From Acidobacteriota bacterium (lineage in GTDB: Bacteria > Acidobacteriota > UBA6911 > RPQK01 > JADFOI01): a DNA stretch of 8,447 nt. How positions within the stretch are numbered: the first letter of the stretch is position 1; every line of letters begins with the position of its first letter. Position numbers and translations under genes: made by a program. Where the stretch lies: NCBI GenBank assembly GCA_027295745.1, contig JAPUKI010000223.1, positions 1 through 8,447 on the forward strand, read 5' to 3'. Shown here piece after piece: positions 1-7,150 of the stretch. The notes beneath the pieces were generated by a model, which worked only from the letters and a program-made list of their open reading frames with translations, ran no database searches and had not been told where the DNA came from.

Positions 1-893
1 GCGCGGCTGAGCCGCAGCTTGGGCAAACCGTCATCGTTGAGAGCAATTTGGTATTCACCATCCACCTTATAGATATGTACATCCGGCTGGATGTATATAG
101 GGTTTGTTTGGCTGTGCTTTTGACCCGGCTTGGGCGAAAAACTCCGAACGGTCTCCATGGCCTCCGCGATCTCTTCCAGACTGCAGCCCACTTGCTTGAC
201 AAGTTCCTTAAATTTTCTGGCTTGGATCAAGGGAAGGTAATCGCGCACCAGCTGCTCGGCCAGTGAACCCTCCAATCCATCAGCTCGAATTTGTATCAGC
301 AGACACTCCTGCAGGCTCCTGCTTGCTATGCCTATGGGATCAAAACTCTGGACCACCCTTAAGGCCTCTTCAACCTTTTCTCTGGAGGCGTGCAGGGACT
401 CTACCATCTCCTCGACGGAGACCATCAAGTAGCCGTCTTCATTGATGTTCCCGATGATAAAGTACCCAATCTCACGGATCTCCGCGGGAACTTCGTTCAA
501 ATTCAGCTGCCAGTTCAGATGATCACTTAGTGTCGACGGGGTAGCCAAAAACAGTTCGAAGGAGGGCTGGTCACTCCTGGCCTCCCTCTCGCGGGAGCGA
601 TAACTGGGACTCAAATACTCGCCAAAAAAGTATTCATAGTCAAAATCTTCGTATCCGTCCTCATCCTTTGCGGACTCTTTCTCTTCCTCGCTCCTCTCGC
701 CTGGTTCAATCTCCGGTTGTTCTATCGTTTCCTCTAATACGGGGTTTTCGGCCAGCTCCTGGTTCAGCAGATCGGAAAGTTCCAGTCGATTCAGGGTCAG
801 GAGTTCAATCTTCTGCAGCAGCGAGGGTGTCATCACCAGTCGCTGGGAAAGGTTCAATCCAAGAGTCTGCCTTAAAGGACCGCGTCTATCCAT
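1..893 (-). CDS. rpoN: RNA polymerase sigma-54 factor RpoN, N-terminal 297 residues (3' end beyond window)
   Basis: Sigma-54 directs RNA polymerase to -24/-12 promoters that need an AAA+ activator. The reading frame is open from an ATG at 891-893 to the left edge, so no stop codon is in view. Seen in the translation: Region I, residues about 9-55, with LNLSQRLVMTPSLLQKIELL (14-33), the glutamine/leucine-rich activator-responsive segment. An acidic, tyrosine-rich Region II linker follows at about 54-110 (many Glu/Asp, DFDYEYFFGEY at 83-93). The core-binding domain starts near 112 and carries the family motifs FDPIGIASRSLQECL (184-198) and SPKPG (253-257). The visible part ends in the LND-DGLPKLRLSR stretch before the helix-turn-helix and RpoN box, which must lie outside. 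The start is set by the position of Region I. No strong ribosome site sits close to it; a GGAGGG lies about 15 bases upstream. It follows lptB by 97 bp, the conserved lptB-rpoN arrangement. Identification is secure. Confidence 0.95.
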   Translation of the reverse strand, partial: MDRRGPLRQTLGLNLSQRLVMTPSLLQKIELLTLNRLELSDLLNQELAENPVLEETIEQPEIEPGERSEEEKESAKDEDGYEDFDYEYFFGEYLSPSYRSREREARSDQPSFELFLATPSTLSDHLNWQLNLNEVPAEIREIGYFIIGNINEDGYLMVSVEEMVESLHASREKVEEALRVVQSFDPIGIASRSLQECLLIQIRADGLEGSLAEQLVRDYLPLIQARKFKELVKQVGCSLEEIAEAMETVRSFSPKPGQKHSQTNPIYIQPDVHIYKVDGEYQIALNDDGLPKLRLSR

Positions 894-937
894 TCAGTTT
901 TCTCAGCACCCTCCGTACAAGAGAATAAGGAAGTTCC

Positions 938-974
938 CAGTGACGACCCCAGCCTCAACCTCGTCCCGTCACTG
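938..974. repeat. 8-bp inverted repeat between lptB and rpoN
   Basis: CAGTGACG at 938-945 and CGTCACTG at 967-974 are perfect reverse complements separated by 21 bases, in the 97-bp gap between the lptB stop and the rpoN start. The loop is long and no T-run follows in the minus direction, so it is not a convincing terminator. It could be a weak RNA hairpin or an operator that lets rpoN be expressed separately from the upstream LPS genes. Function is unknown. Confidence 0.35.
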
Positions 975-989
975 TTCTTTCCCTCTAAA

Positions 990-1733
990 TCAGTATAATC
1001 GAAAGTTTTCACCGAGGTAAACTTTGCGAACTTCAAGATCGGAGGAGAGCAGATCAGGAGTCCCCATTCGAAAGATGGTTCCTTCATTGATGATGTAAGC
1101 CCGGTCTGTGATCTTCAGAGTTTCCCGCACGTTATGATCGGTGATCAAGACTCCAATGTTCTTGGCTTTCAGTTGAGTGACGATGCGTTGGATCTCCAAT
1201 ACGGCCAGAGGATCAATCCCCGCAAAAGGCTCATCCAGAAGAATGAATGCAGGCTTCATCATCATCGAACGAGCAATCTCGAGCCGTCTACGTTCACCTC
1301 CTGAAAGAGTATAAGCAAGACTTTTTCTCAGCCCGGCAATCCCGAATTCCTCCAGGAGTTCACTCACCAGCTGATCGGCTATCCCCGAGGCCAGACCAAG
1401 TGTTTCGGCAACGGCATAAAGATTGTCCTCGACGGAAAGCTTGCGAAAGACGGAGGGTTCCTGTGGCAGATAACTGATGCCCTTTCTTGCCCGCAAGTAC
1501 ATGGGCAAGGAAGTAATGTCCTGACCGTCCAGGTATACGCTGCCACTATCTGGGTTGGTCAAACCGACGATCATGTAAAAAGTCGTGGTCTTTCCGGCAC
1601 CATTCGGTCCCAGCAATCCCACAACTTCTCCAGAGGAAATCGTCAAACTGACATTGTTGACGACTTTTCTTCCGCGATACGATTTATTGATTTGCCGGGC
1701 TTCGAGGGCCGGGGAGGACTCTTCCCGGCTCAT
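990..1733 (-). CDS. lptB: LPS export ABC transporter ATP-binding protein LptB
   Basis: This is the cytoplasmic ATPase of the LptB2FG complex, which extracts lipopolysaccharide from the inner membrane and pushes it along the periplasmic bridge. Length (247 residues) is normal for LptB. The nucleotide-binding motifs are complete: Walker A GPNGAGKT (42-49), Q-loop Gln91 in YLPQE, ABC signature LSGGE (143-147), Walker B FILLDEP (163-169) with catalytic Glu168, and the switch His200 in ITDHN. FYMIVGL after Walker A and the C-terminal tail YLGENFRL (239-246) are typical of LptB and separate it from amino-acid transporter ATPases such as LivF/LivG. The ATG at 1731-1733 overlaps the TGA of the upstream LptC/LptA gene (ATGA), which suggests translational coupling; no separate ribosome site is evident. 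LptF and LptG are not in the window. Confidence 0.96.
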   Translation of the reverse strand: MSREESSPALEARQINKSYRGRKVVNNVSLTISSGEVVGLLGPNGAGKTTTFYMIVGLTNPDSGSVYLDGQDITSLPMYLRARKGISYLPQEPSVFRKLSVEDNLYAVAETLGLASGIADQLVSELLEEFGIAGLRKSLAYTLSGGERRRLEIARSMMMKPAFILLDEPFAGIDPLAVLEIQRIVTQLKAKNIGVLITDHNVRETLKITDRAYIINEGTIFRMGTPDLLSSDLEVRKVYLGENFRLY

Positions 1734-4090
1734 GGCTTTGCAGGAGTGGAAGGATCTTCAATGAGAAGTCTGTCGTCTCCGGTAAAGAAGGTGAGCTGAC
1801 GACCGGTAACTTTACCCCGAAGGGCTTCAATCACTTGGGCAGGATCTCCCGTCAGGACCACCTTCTCCTGCGACGGATAATGCACAGCCCTCTGGCCCTG
1901 GGCTTCTCTATCCTTTCCCGTGATCTGGACTCCTCCCCATGCGACGATCTCCTGGAGTTGATCCGGATCCGCTGTTAAAAAGATGAACTCCACAAAGGGA
2001 GCATCGACAATCAAATCGTCTGTCTTGACCCGCACCTTTCCCTCGTATCGTGCTCGAAGATCTGCTCGCTTGTACAGCAAACGATCGGCTTGAACCGTAT
2101 ACTTTTTGCCATCTTCATGGTTCCCCTCGAGGAGGAAACTTTTGACCTCCTCCTCAACCACCAGCTGTTGATCTCGATGATTGTACCGCACAATCTTTCC
2201 TGTGATGGAGTTGAATTGTTGAGTGATTCTGGGATTGACAGAATAGGTGATCCAGCCTGTCTCCGGATTGGCCTGCATTCCACCCGAGGTAATGATCGTC
2301 GAACCGTCCTCTTCCGGGAAGAAGCTTCTCACCCGCCCCAGGGCAGTGATCTCGCCCGTCCTCCGATCCAACTCGAGACGCTGGGCAGTTGTCTCCACCG
2401 GGGAATTATCAGCGCTGCCAGCAGCGCCGATGAATCTCAACACAGGCATCCTCTCCCCTGTCATGGTGATCTTTTGGCTCTCTGGATCGAAAACAGCTTG
2501 ATCCGATTCGACGTCAATGCTGGCAGGATTACCCTCCCAGAAATGAAAATCTCCCGATTGGACAGCCCTCTCCATCTCGCTGTCTCGGTAAGACACCTCC
2601 AGTCGCTGACTGGTCGTATACCTGGTCTCTCCCTGCCCGTTAGACTCCAGCGTGACCCCTCCTTGAGCCGTCATGTGGTCAAGGAGACCTTGCCTATAGC
2701 GTATCTCGATGAAGGGAGCTTCCAGGACATCCCTCTGACCAGCACCACCCATTTCTATTCGGCAATCTCCCCGGCTCACGATTCGCTCGGGGCTTCCATC
2801 CAGGTAGCTCACTTCCACAGAGTCCCTGGCCCGGAGATGGCGATATCCTTGCAGAGAATTCAATCTCAGATCCACATTTCCGCTGGCTATGGCTTGCTCA
2901 ATTTCTTGTTCAGGTCCAAATCGAAGGGTTAGGACTTCACTGTGCAGTTGTTCTTCAACCGAGGACTGGAGATCAGGCCCCCTCCTGAGAAAAACCTGTC
3001 CTCGCAGATCGAGCTGCCGCAGATGCTCTCCGTTGTCGAAAAATTGGCCTTCCATCTCCTGGGAGCGTGACTCTTCGATCCCCAGTGAGGGAGAGCGAAA
3101 CAGGACGTCACCTCGAGCTGAGAATGTCTCCAAGAGCAGCCCTTCCATGGTCCCTTCACGTTCCGGGACCACATCGATTCGGTTCGCCTCCAGGAAGTAG
3201 TCCCTCCCTTCGGCCCACTCAGAATACACTGCTCTCTCAGAAGACCTCTGGGGCTCTCCCAGAGCTTCAATTTTCTCCAGGCGCTTCAAATCAGGATTGA
3301 AGAATACATTGATCTGTGGACCCGACAGGGCCTTCAGCGAGGCAAATTGAAGGCGGGCCTCACCCCTGCTGAGAATCTTTTCAATCCGGTGTTCTCTTGT
3401 CAAAAAGACGGTGATCTGATCAGCCTCCAGATGGGTATCACCTCCTGAGATGAGCGCGTCGCCGAGGAGCTCTACCGTCTGTTCGAAGAGAACATAGACG
3501 GCCTGTGAAGCCCTTCCATCAACATCATCTGACCCGGAAGCGGTCATCAGATGCAGGCCCCTTTCCACTTGTATCTTCCTCTGGGGGAAGTCGTAGATCA
3601 GGGACTCGCCATCTCCCCTGAGATCTCCCTTTCGGAAGCGAAAATTGCCGTCGATCACCATCCTTTCCTGAATGAGGTCTGCACTCACTTGTTCGGAAAA
3701 CACCTCCGTGCCATCGGCCAGCTTCATTCTGGCATCGCCGGTGAACTCAATCTGTTGATCCTCTAAAAGATAGACAGCTTTTTGGGCCGAGATGATGTCG
3801 GAAACCGTTCCAGACTCGTCATAGTAAGCAAGAGTCACATTCTCCAACGTGTGGACCTGGCTGACTGTCTGCGTACTGGTTTCAGCATGAACGGTAAAGA
3901 CGGTCCGGCCACGCTTGTGTTCAGTGTATTCGAACTGAGTGGTCTGGCGGCTAATGTCCGGAGAAAGAATCTCTACCTCAGGGATGACAAGTCCTTCCTG
4001 ACGGCGAGAGAGCAAATTCCACACAATGGCCGTTCCCCCCAAAAGAATTCCAATGATCAGAACGACACGAAATGATTTTAAGAGGCACAT
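1730..4090 (-). CDS. LptC-LptA-like fusion: membrane-anchored, multi-rung periplasmic LPS transport protein
   Basis: Likely carries LPS from LptB2FG across the periplasm. The 786 residues begin with a short cytoplasmic end and one hydrophobic segment (about 8-27, VVLIIGILLGGTAIVW), then a LptC-type region (about 35-190: FEYTEHKRGRTVFTVHAE, TLENVTLAYYDESGTVSDI). A long middle part has recurring hydrophobic-x-x-x-G-x-V-x-hydrophobic strands, with the glycine near 243, 278, 327, 364, 404, 441, 477 and 513, so about 35-49 residues apart and very regular (36-37) at 404-513. The end resembles LptA/OstA: AVHYPSQEKVVLTGDPAQV (735-753), then GKVTGRQLTFF (759-769). E. coli LptC and LptA are each under 200 residues, so this one protein is about twice their sum. 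It starts 30 bp after recJ and overlaps lptB by ATGA. The domain reading is pattern-based: LptC start and LptA-like end are likely, exact borders are not. It could also be described simply as a giant LptC/OstA protein. No stand-alone lptA is present between it and lptB. Confidence 0.85.
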   Translation of the reverse strand: MCLLKSFRVVLIIGILLGGTAIVWNLLSRRQEGLVIPEVEILSPDISRQTTQFEYTEHKRGRTVFTVHAETSTQTVSQVHTLENVTLAYYDESGTVSDIISAQKAVYLLEDQQIEFTGDARMKLADGTEVFSEQVSADLIQERMVIDGNFRFRKGDLRGDGESLIYDFPQRKIQVERGLHLMTASGSDDVDGRASQAVYVLFEQTVELLGDALISGGDTHLEADQITVFLTREHRIEKILSRGEARLQFASLKALSGPQINVFFNPDLKRLEKIEALGEPQRSSERAVYSEWAEGRDYFLEANRIDVVPEREGTMEGLLLETFSARGDVLFRSPSLGIEESRSQEMEGQFFDNGEHLRQLDLRGQVFLRRGPDLQSSVEEQLHSEVLTLRFGPEQEIEQAIASGNVDLRLNSLQGYRHLRARDSVEVSYLDGSPERIVSRGDCRIEMGGAGQRDVLEAPFIEIRYRQGLLDHMTAQGGVTLESNGQGETRYTTSQRLEVSYRDSEMERAVQSGDFHFWEGNPASIDVESDQAVFDPESQKITMTGERMPVLRFIGAAGSADNSPVETTAQRLELDRRTGEITALGRVRSFFPEEDGSTIITSGGMQANPETGWITYSVNPRITQQFNSITGKIVRYNHRDQQLVVEEEVKSFLLEGNHEDGKKYTVQADRLLYKRADLRARYEGKVRVKTDDLIVDAPFVEFIFLTADPDQLQEIVAWGGVQITGKDREAQGQRAVHYPSQEKVVLTGDPAQVIEALRGKVTGRQLTFFTGDDRLLIEDPSTPAKP

Positions 4091-4120
4091 ACTCTATTTT
4101 ACGAGCGGAAGGAATTCGAC

Positions 4121-5827
4121 TCAAGGCAGGCGCATATCGCGGATGGTCAGAAGCAACTTATTCCTTCCCAGGTAACTGTCCCTGCTCATCGTATAGGCCA
4201 AATCGACCTGAGATCCAGTGCTAATGGTATCAGCGAGACCTCCATTTTTCCACCAGATGGCATCAACCCGAGAGCCATTGCACTGGACCTGAAATTTTAG
4301 GTGCTGGTCCTTCAGCACCCATGGTCCGGCCACAATCCTCATCTTCCTTGATGCAAATACCGGGTCCGGGTTTCCGTTACCGAAAGGAGCCAGTTGCTCT
4401 ATCACTTGGTAGAGGGACAGGGAAATCTCTTCAGCGGGTAGGAAACTTTCAATGCTCAGAGAAGGAACCAGGTCCTCTGACGGCAACTTTGCGGCGGCAT
4501 GGCTTTCCAGACGACAAGCCAGCTCATCCAATTTTTCTGGCCTGCAATTCTCCTCAGCTAGCAGACAGCCAACTGCCTGAGAATGGCCCCCAAATTGCGC
4601 AAAGAGATCACGACACTCCTCTAAAGCCTCCAGGAGATTGAAGCCAGGGATACTCCGTCCCGAGCCCTGACAGAAAGAATCTTCAATCGACAAAACCAGC
4701 ACTGGGCGGCAGAATCGCTCCACCAGTCGGGAGGCCACAATGCCGATCACCCCGCGATGCCAGTGCTGGCCAGCCACTGTCAAAAACTTTCCTTCAAAGG
4801 CTGAGGGGTCTTGCCCTATCCGATCTTCAATCTCGGCCAGAATACGCCTTTCCTCCTGCTGCCTGAGGGAGTTCTTGGCATTCATTTCCTGCACAATCGC
4901 CTGGGCATTGGTCTGACTATCTTCACTGAACAAATTCACCACCTCAGGACCACCTCCCATCCGGGTCACAGCATTGATTCGAGGTGCGAGTTTGAAGCCC
5001 ACATCAGACCAGGTCACTTCACCATTCACCCCAGCGCCCCGGAGAAGGGCTTTGAGTCCAGGATTCTGCGGATCTGCCAATCCTTCCAGACCGAACCGCA
5101 CAAAAATGCGATTTTCTCCCACCAGAGGAACCACGTCGGCAACGGTTCCAATTGCAACCAGTTTCAAGAAGTGCGGCAGGATCCTTTCTCTCCCGACTTT
5201 TTGGAAAAGGGCTTGCACAAGTTTGAAGACCACTCCCACGGCAGCAAGATCCTTGTCGGGGTAGGGGCAATCTGGACGGTGTGGATTCAAAATGGCATAG
5301 GCCGAGGGCAATGAGTTGTCCGGCAGATGATGGTCCGTGATAATCAGTTGGAGTCCCAGCTCAAGGGCCACATGAGCCGCCTCCAAGGCTCGTATTCCGT
5401 TATCGACGGTGATGACCAGAGCATAGCCATCCGCGCGCGCCTTCTTCAACACTTCCTTCTTGAGGCCGTATCCCTCCTCAAGACGCCGGGGCAAGTAAAA
5501 ACCAACTGTTGCACCCAGCATCTCCAGCGCCCGCTTCAAGACCACGGTAGCGGTGATGCCATCGACATCATAGTCTCCATAGATCAGGATCTTCTCACCC
5601 AGGTCTCGGGCTTTAAGAATCGTTTCCACCACGCAATCCATATCTTTCATCAGGTAGGGATCATGCAGATCCTGCAAACTGGGCCTGAGAAATCTCTCAG
5701 CTTGATCAGGATCCTCGAATCCCCGCTGAAGGAGCAGATGAGCCAGCAGAGGAGACACTCCCAGCTCAGTGGAAAGCAATTGGATTTGTCGAGGTAGGCT
5801 CGAAAGAACACTCCAGCGATATTTCAC
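4121..5827 (-). CDS. recJ: Single-stranded-DNA-specific exonuclease RecJ
   Basis: RecJ degrades single-stranded DNA 5' to 3' in RecF-pathway recombination, mismatch repair and base-excision repair, using two metal ions. The 568-residue length fits the family. Catalytic DHH motifs are in order: DYDVDG (85-90, Asp85/87/89), VDNG (Asp142), DHH (165-167), and GTVADVVPL with Asp231. The DHHA1 half has GSGRSIPGFNL (388-398) and FGGHSQAVG (412-420), and the OB-fold region begins around 480 with PFGNGNPDPVF. The normally conserved ...RINAAGR... block reads APRINAVTRM (281-290), a local departure that does not touch the metal ligands. The start is a GTG at 5825-5827. An in-frame stop lies just upstream, and the beginning KYRWSVL matches the usual RecJ N-terminus, so no other start is likely, although no clear ribosome site is visible. 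First gene of the probable recJ-lptC/A-lptB-rpoN operon; its leader carries the hairpin at 5856-5897. Confidence 0.96.
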   Translation of the reverse strand: MKYRWSVLSSLPRQIQLLSTELGVSPLLAHLLLQRGFEDPDQAERFLRPSLQDLHDPYLMKDMDCVVETILKARDLGEKILIYGDYDVDGITATVVLKRALEMLGATVGFYLPRRLEEGYGLKKEVLKKARADGYALVITVDNGIRALEAAHVALELGLQLIITDHHLPDNSLPSAYAILNPHRPDCPYPDKDLAAVGVVFKLVQALFQKVGRERILPHFLKLVAIGTVADVVPLVGENRIFVRFGLEGLADPQNPGLKALLRGAGVNGEVTWSDVGFKLAPRINAVTRMGGGPEVVNLFSEDSQTNAQAIVQEMNAKNSLRQQEERRILAEIEDRIGQDPSAFEGKFLTVAGQHWHRGVIGIVASRLVERFCRPVLVLSIEDSFCQGSGRSIPGFNLLEALEECRDLFAQFGGHSQAVGCLLAEENCRPEKLDELACRLESHAAAKLPSEDLVPSLSIESFLPAEEISLSLYQVIEQLAPFGNGNPDPVFASRKMRIVAGPWVLKDQHLKFQVQCNGSRVDAIWWKNGGLADTISTGSQVDLAYTMSRDSYLGRNKLLLTIRDMRLP

Positions 5828-5855
5828 GAACCAATTTTAGCAATCGGCTCTGTCA

Positions 5856-5897
5856 CCGCCGGCCCAGAGCTGAACACAGTCAGCTCTGGGCCGGCGG
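5856..5897. repeat. Perfect 18-bp-stem hairpin in the recJ leader
   Basis: The 18 bases at 5856-5873 (CCGCCGGCCCAGAGCTGA) are exactly complementary to 5880-5897 with a 6-base loop. It is GC-rich and very stable. It lies 29 bp upstream of the recJ GTG, so it would be in the leader of any transcript entering recJ from upstream. No T-run follows on either strand, so it is not a classical terminator. It could shield RNA ends or slow transcription. Confidence 0.8.
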
Positions 5898-6015
5898 AAG
5901 CTCCAAATCCTAAATCCCAAATTCCAAACAAATAAACCACAAAAGCCATCCAAAAGAACCAGATGCGAAGCAACAGTTTTGACCCGAGAGGTTTGGGATT
6001 TAGAATTTAGGATTT

Positions 6016-6039
6016 CCACCGGCCTTTGGCCGGCGGTGG
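6016..6039. repeat. Central GC-rich imperfect hairpin
   Basis: CCGGCC and GGCCGG pair around a TTT loop, extended by CCA/TGG with a 3-base bulge. The block GGCCGGCGGTG at 6028-6038 is the reverse complement of 5854-5864 at the edge of the left hairpin, so it is another inverted copy inside the same repeat region. Confidence 0.6.
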
Positions 6040-6102
6040 TTTAGAATTTAGAATTTGGAATTTAGAATTTGTTTGGAATTTGGGATTTATGATTTAGGAT
6101 TT

Positions 6103-6136
6103 CAGCTGAGAGCTGACCGTGATCAGCTCTCAGCTG
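6103..6136. repeat. Perfect 14-bp-stem hairpin containing the stop codon of the Fur-fusion gene
   Basis: CAGCTGAGAGCTGA (6103-6116) pairs exactly with 6123-6136 across a 6-base loop. The TGA stop of the upstream gene (6123-6125 on the minus strand) is inside the stem. In the minus direction the stem is followed by AAATCC, not a T-run, so rho-independent termination is doubtful. It may protect the 3' end of the mRNA. Confidence 0.75.
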
Positions 6137-7106
6137 CCAGCTTCAGCTTCTCGTATTCTTTCTTGATCAGGCTGTAGTGTTCCTGTTCTTCGGCGGCAAA
6201 CTGCAGGAAAATGTCTTTTCCCTTGGTATCATTGAATTTCTCAGCATACTCAGAGAAAAATCGATAGGCTTCCAATTCCATCTTCATAGCCATCTCAAGG
6301 GCATCGATCTCGCGGAGACTGGTTTTCAGCCTTTCCTGAGTCTCGCTTCGGGAGGGAAAGATGTTCTTCAGAGCTTCATAATCGAAATGCAAAAAGACGG
6401 GTGCCGCCAGCAGATTCCTGTCCCTTTTCATGAGCACTTTCCACTCTTTTTCCAGTTTCCGTAAATGCCTCTTTTCCTCCTCGAGCATCTCCAGAAAAAT
6501 CTTCTTTGTGGAAGCGTGAGTGACGATTTGTGACGCGGTGCGGTAGAAGTTCACACCTCTTTTTTCCGTCGCCATGGCAATCTTCAAAGCATCTCGGGCG
6601 AAGACCAGATCGGAATCCACAATATCTTGACTGGTCTTCTGCTTTTTCTGACAGTCCGGGCAGACCCCAAAGATCTGCATGTTATGGCTCACCGGCCTGA
6701 AGCCATAGTTGGAAGTAATTTCGTCCTGAATTCGTTCACTCTCGGGGCTCAGGAACTCAATGGTACGCTCGCATTCAAGGCACACGATGTGATGATGGTG
6801 GGGACGCTTGTAGGTATGTTCAAAGCGGGTGCGCCCGTCATGGAGATCGGTTTCCCGAGCCAACCCACAATCCGCCAAAGTCTTCAGGGTTCTAAAAACT
6901 GTCACGAAGCCCAGCTTGGGATCTGTCTTTTTGACCAATTGATAGAGTTCCTCGGTACTCAAATGTCCGCCCGCTAAAAGAAAGCTCTCGACCACCATGC
7001 GCCGCTGACGCGTCATCTTGCGTCCGCTTTTTTTGAGGTATTGGGAAAAAACCTCCAGTTCTTCTTCGATTTCTGCGGATGGGGTTGTTTCCGTAGACCG
7101 GCTCAC
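6123..7106 (-). CDS. Fur-family metalloregulator fused to a ferritin-like (rubrerythrin-type) diiron domain
   Basis: A 327-residue, two-part protein. Residues about 15-155 form a full Fur-family repressor. They contain a winged helix (MTRQRRMVVESFL; GGHLSTEELY; recognition segment GFVTVFRTLKTLADCGL at 66-82), the metal-site region FEHTYKRPHHHHIVCLEC (95-112), and the two structural-zinc pairs C109/C112 and C149/C152. Residues about 165-327 form a four-helix ferritin-like domain with a full diiron ligand set: Glu181, E211-x-x-H214, Glu277, E307-x-x-H310. The linker VFLHFDYEALKNIFP (237-251) is common in stand-alone rubrerythrin-like proteins. There is no C-terminal rubredoxin domain. Glu117 sits where peroxide-sensing PerR has Asp104, which suggests an iron-type (Fur) sensor rather than a peroxide-oxidised one. 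The start is a GTG (7104-7106) with GTGGAGA ending 10 bases upstream. The likely role, inferred, is iron- or redox-dependent repression joined to iron or peroxide handling. DNA targets are unknown. Confidence 0.9.
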   Translation of the reverse strand: MSRSTETTPSAEIEEELEVFSQYLKKSGRKMTRQRRMVVESFLLAGGHLSTEELYQLVKKTDPKLGFVTVFRTLKTLADCGLARETDLHDGRTRFEHTYKRPHHHHIVCLECERTIEFLSPESERIQDEITSNYGFRPVSHNMQIFGVCPDCQKKQKTSQDIVDSDLVFARDALKIAMATEKRGVNFYRTASQIVTHASTKKIFLEMLEEEKRHLRKLEKEWKVLMKRDRNLLAAPVFLHFDYEALKNIFPSRSETQERLKTSLREIDALEMAMKMELEAYRFFSEYAEKFNDTKGKDIFLQFAAEEQEHYSLIKKEYEKLKLAAES

Positions 7107-7116
7107 TTTGTACGAG

Positions 7117-7123
7117 TCTCCAC
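7117..7123 (-). promoter_or_regulatory. Ribosome binding site for the GTG-started Fur-fusion gene
   Basis: On the minus strand GTGGAGA (core GGAGA) ends 10 bases before the GTG at 7106. It supports the GTG over the nearest internal start codons. Confidence 0.55.
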
Positions 7124-7150
7124 TGTTTTTACCAGCTTGAGTTTACGGCC

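Larger units (their letters stand above)
5856..6136. repeat. Quasi-palindromic intergenic repeat of AT-rich 7-base units bracketed by hairpins
   Basis: This covers the whole gap between the Fur-fusion gene and recJ. TTTAGAA-like 7-base units run from 6040 to 6102: TTTAGAA twice, TTTGGAA, TTTAGAA, a 4-base break, then TTTGGAA, TTTGGGA, TTTATGA, TTTAGGA. The same units occur in reverse complement at about 5904-5933. A 23-base stretch at 5911-5933 is the exact reverse complement of 6067-6089, so the region folds on a centre near 6000. The ends are the hairpins at 5856-5897 and 6103-6136, which share the core AGAGCTGA-6 bases-TCAGCTCT. The middle (about 5941-5990) is non-repetitive and holds no plausible gene. 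It looks like a dispersed intergenic repeat; function and mobility are unknown. Confidence 0.75.

Noticed and set aside
2090..2932. 280-codon open frame on the plus strand
   Set aside because: It lies wholly antisense to the LptC/LptA-like gene, shows no recognisable domain, and the minus frame has clear family motifs and operon spacing.
4811..5314. 167-codon open frame on the plus strand
   Set aside because: Antisense to the catalytic core of recJ, with low-complexity shadow-like composition.
5837..6019. 60-codon frame on the minus strand
   Set aside because: It is a translation of the heptamer repeat and the left hairpin and has no protein family features.
5898..6102. CRISPR-like array
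   Set aside because: Units are 7 bases, contiguous and variable, with no unique spacers and no cas genes nearby.
6090..6136. Rho-independent terminator after the Fur-fusion gene
   Set aside because: The stem is strong, but the minus strand continues with AAATCCTAAATC rather than a T-run.
6651..6782. Rubredoxin iron centre from C109xxC112 and C149xxC152
   Set aside because: The pairs are about 36 residues apart inside the Fur domain at the positions of its structural zinc site; rubrerythrin's rubredoxin pairs are closer together and follow the diiron domain.
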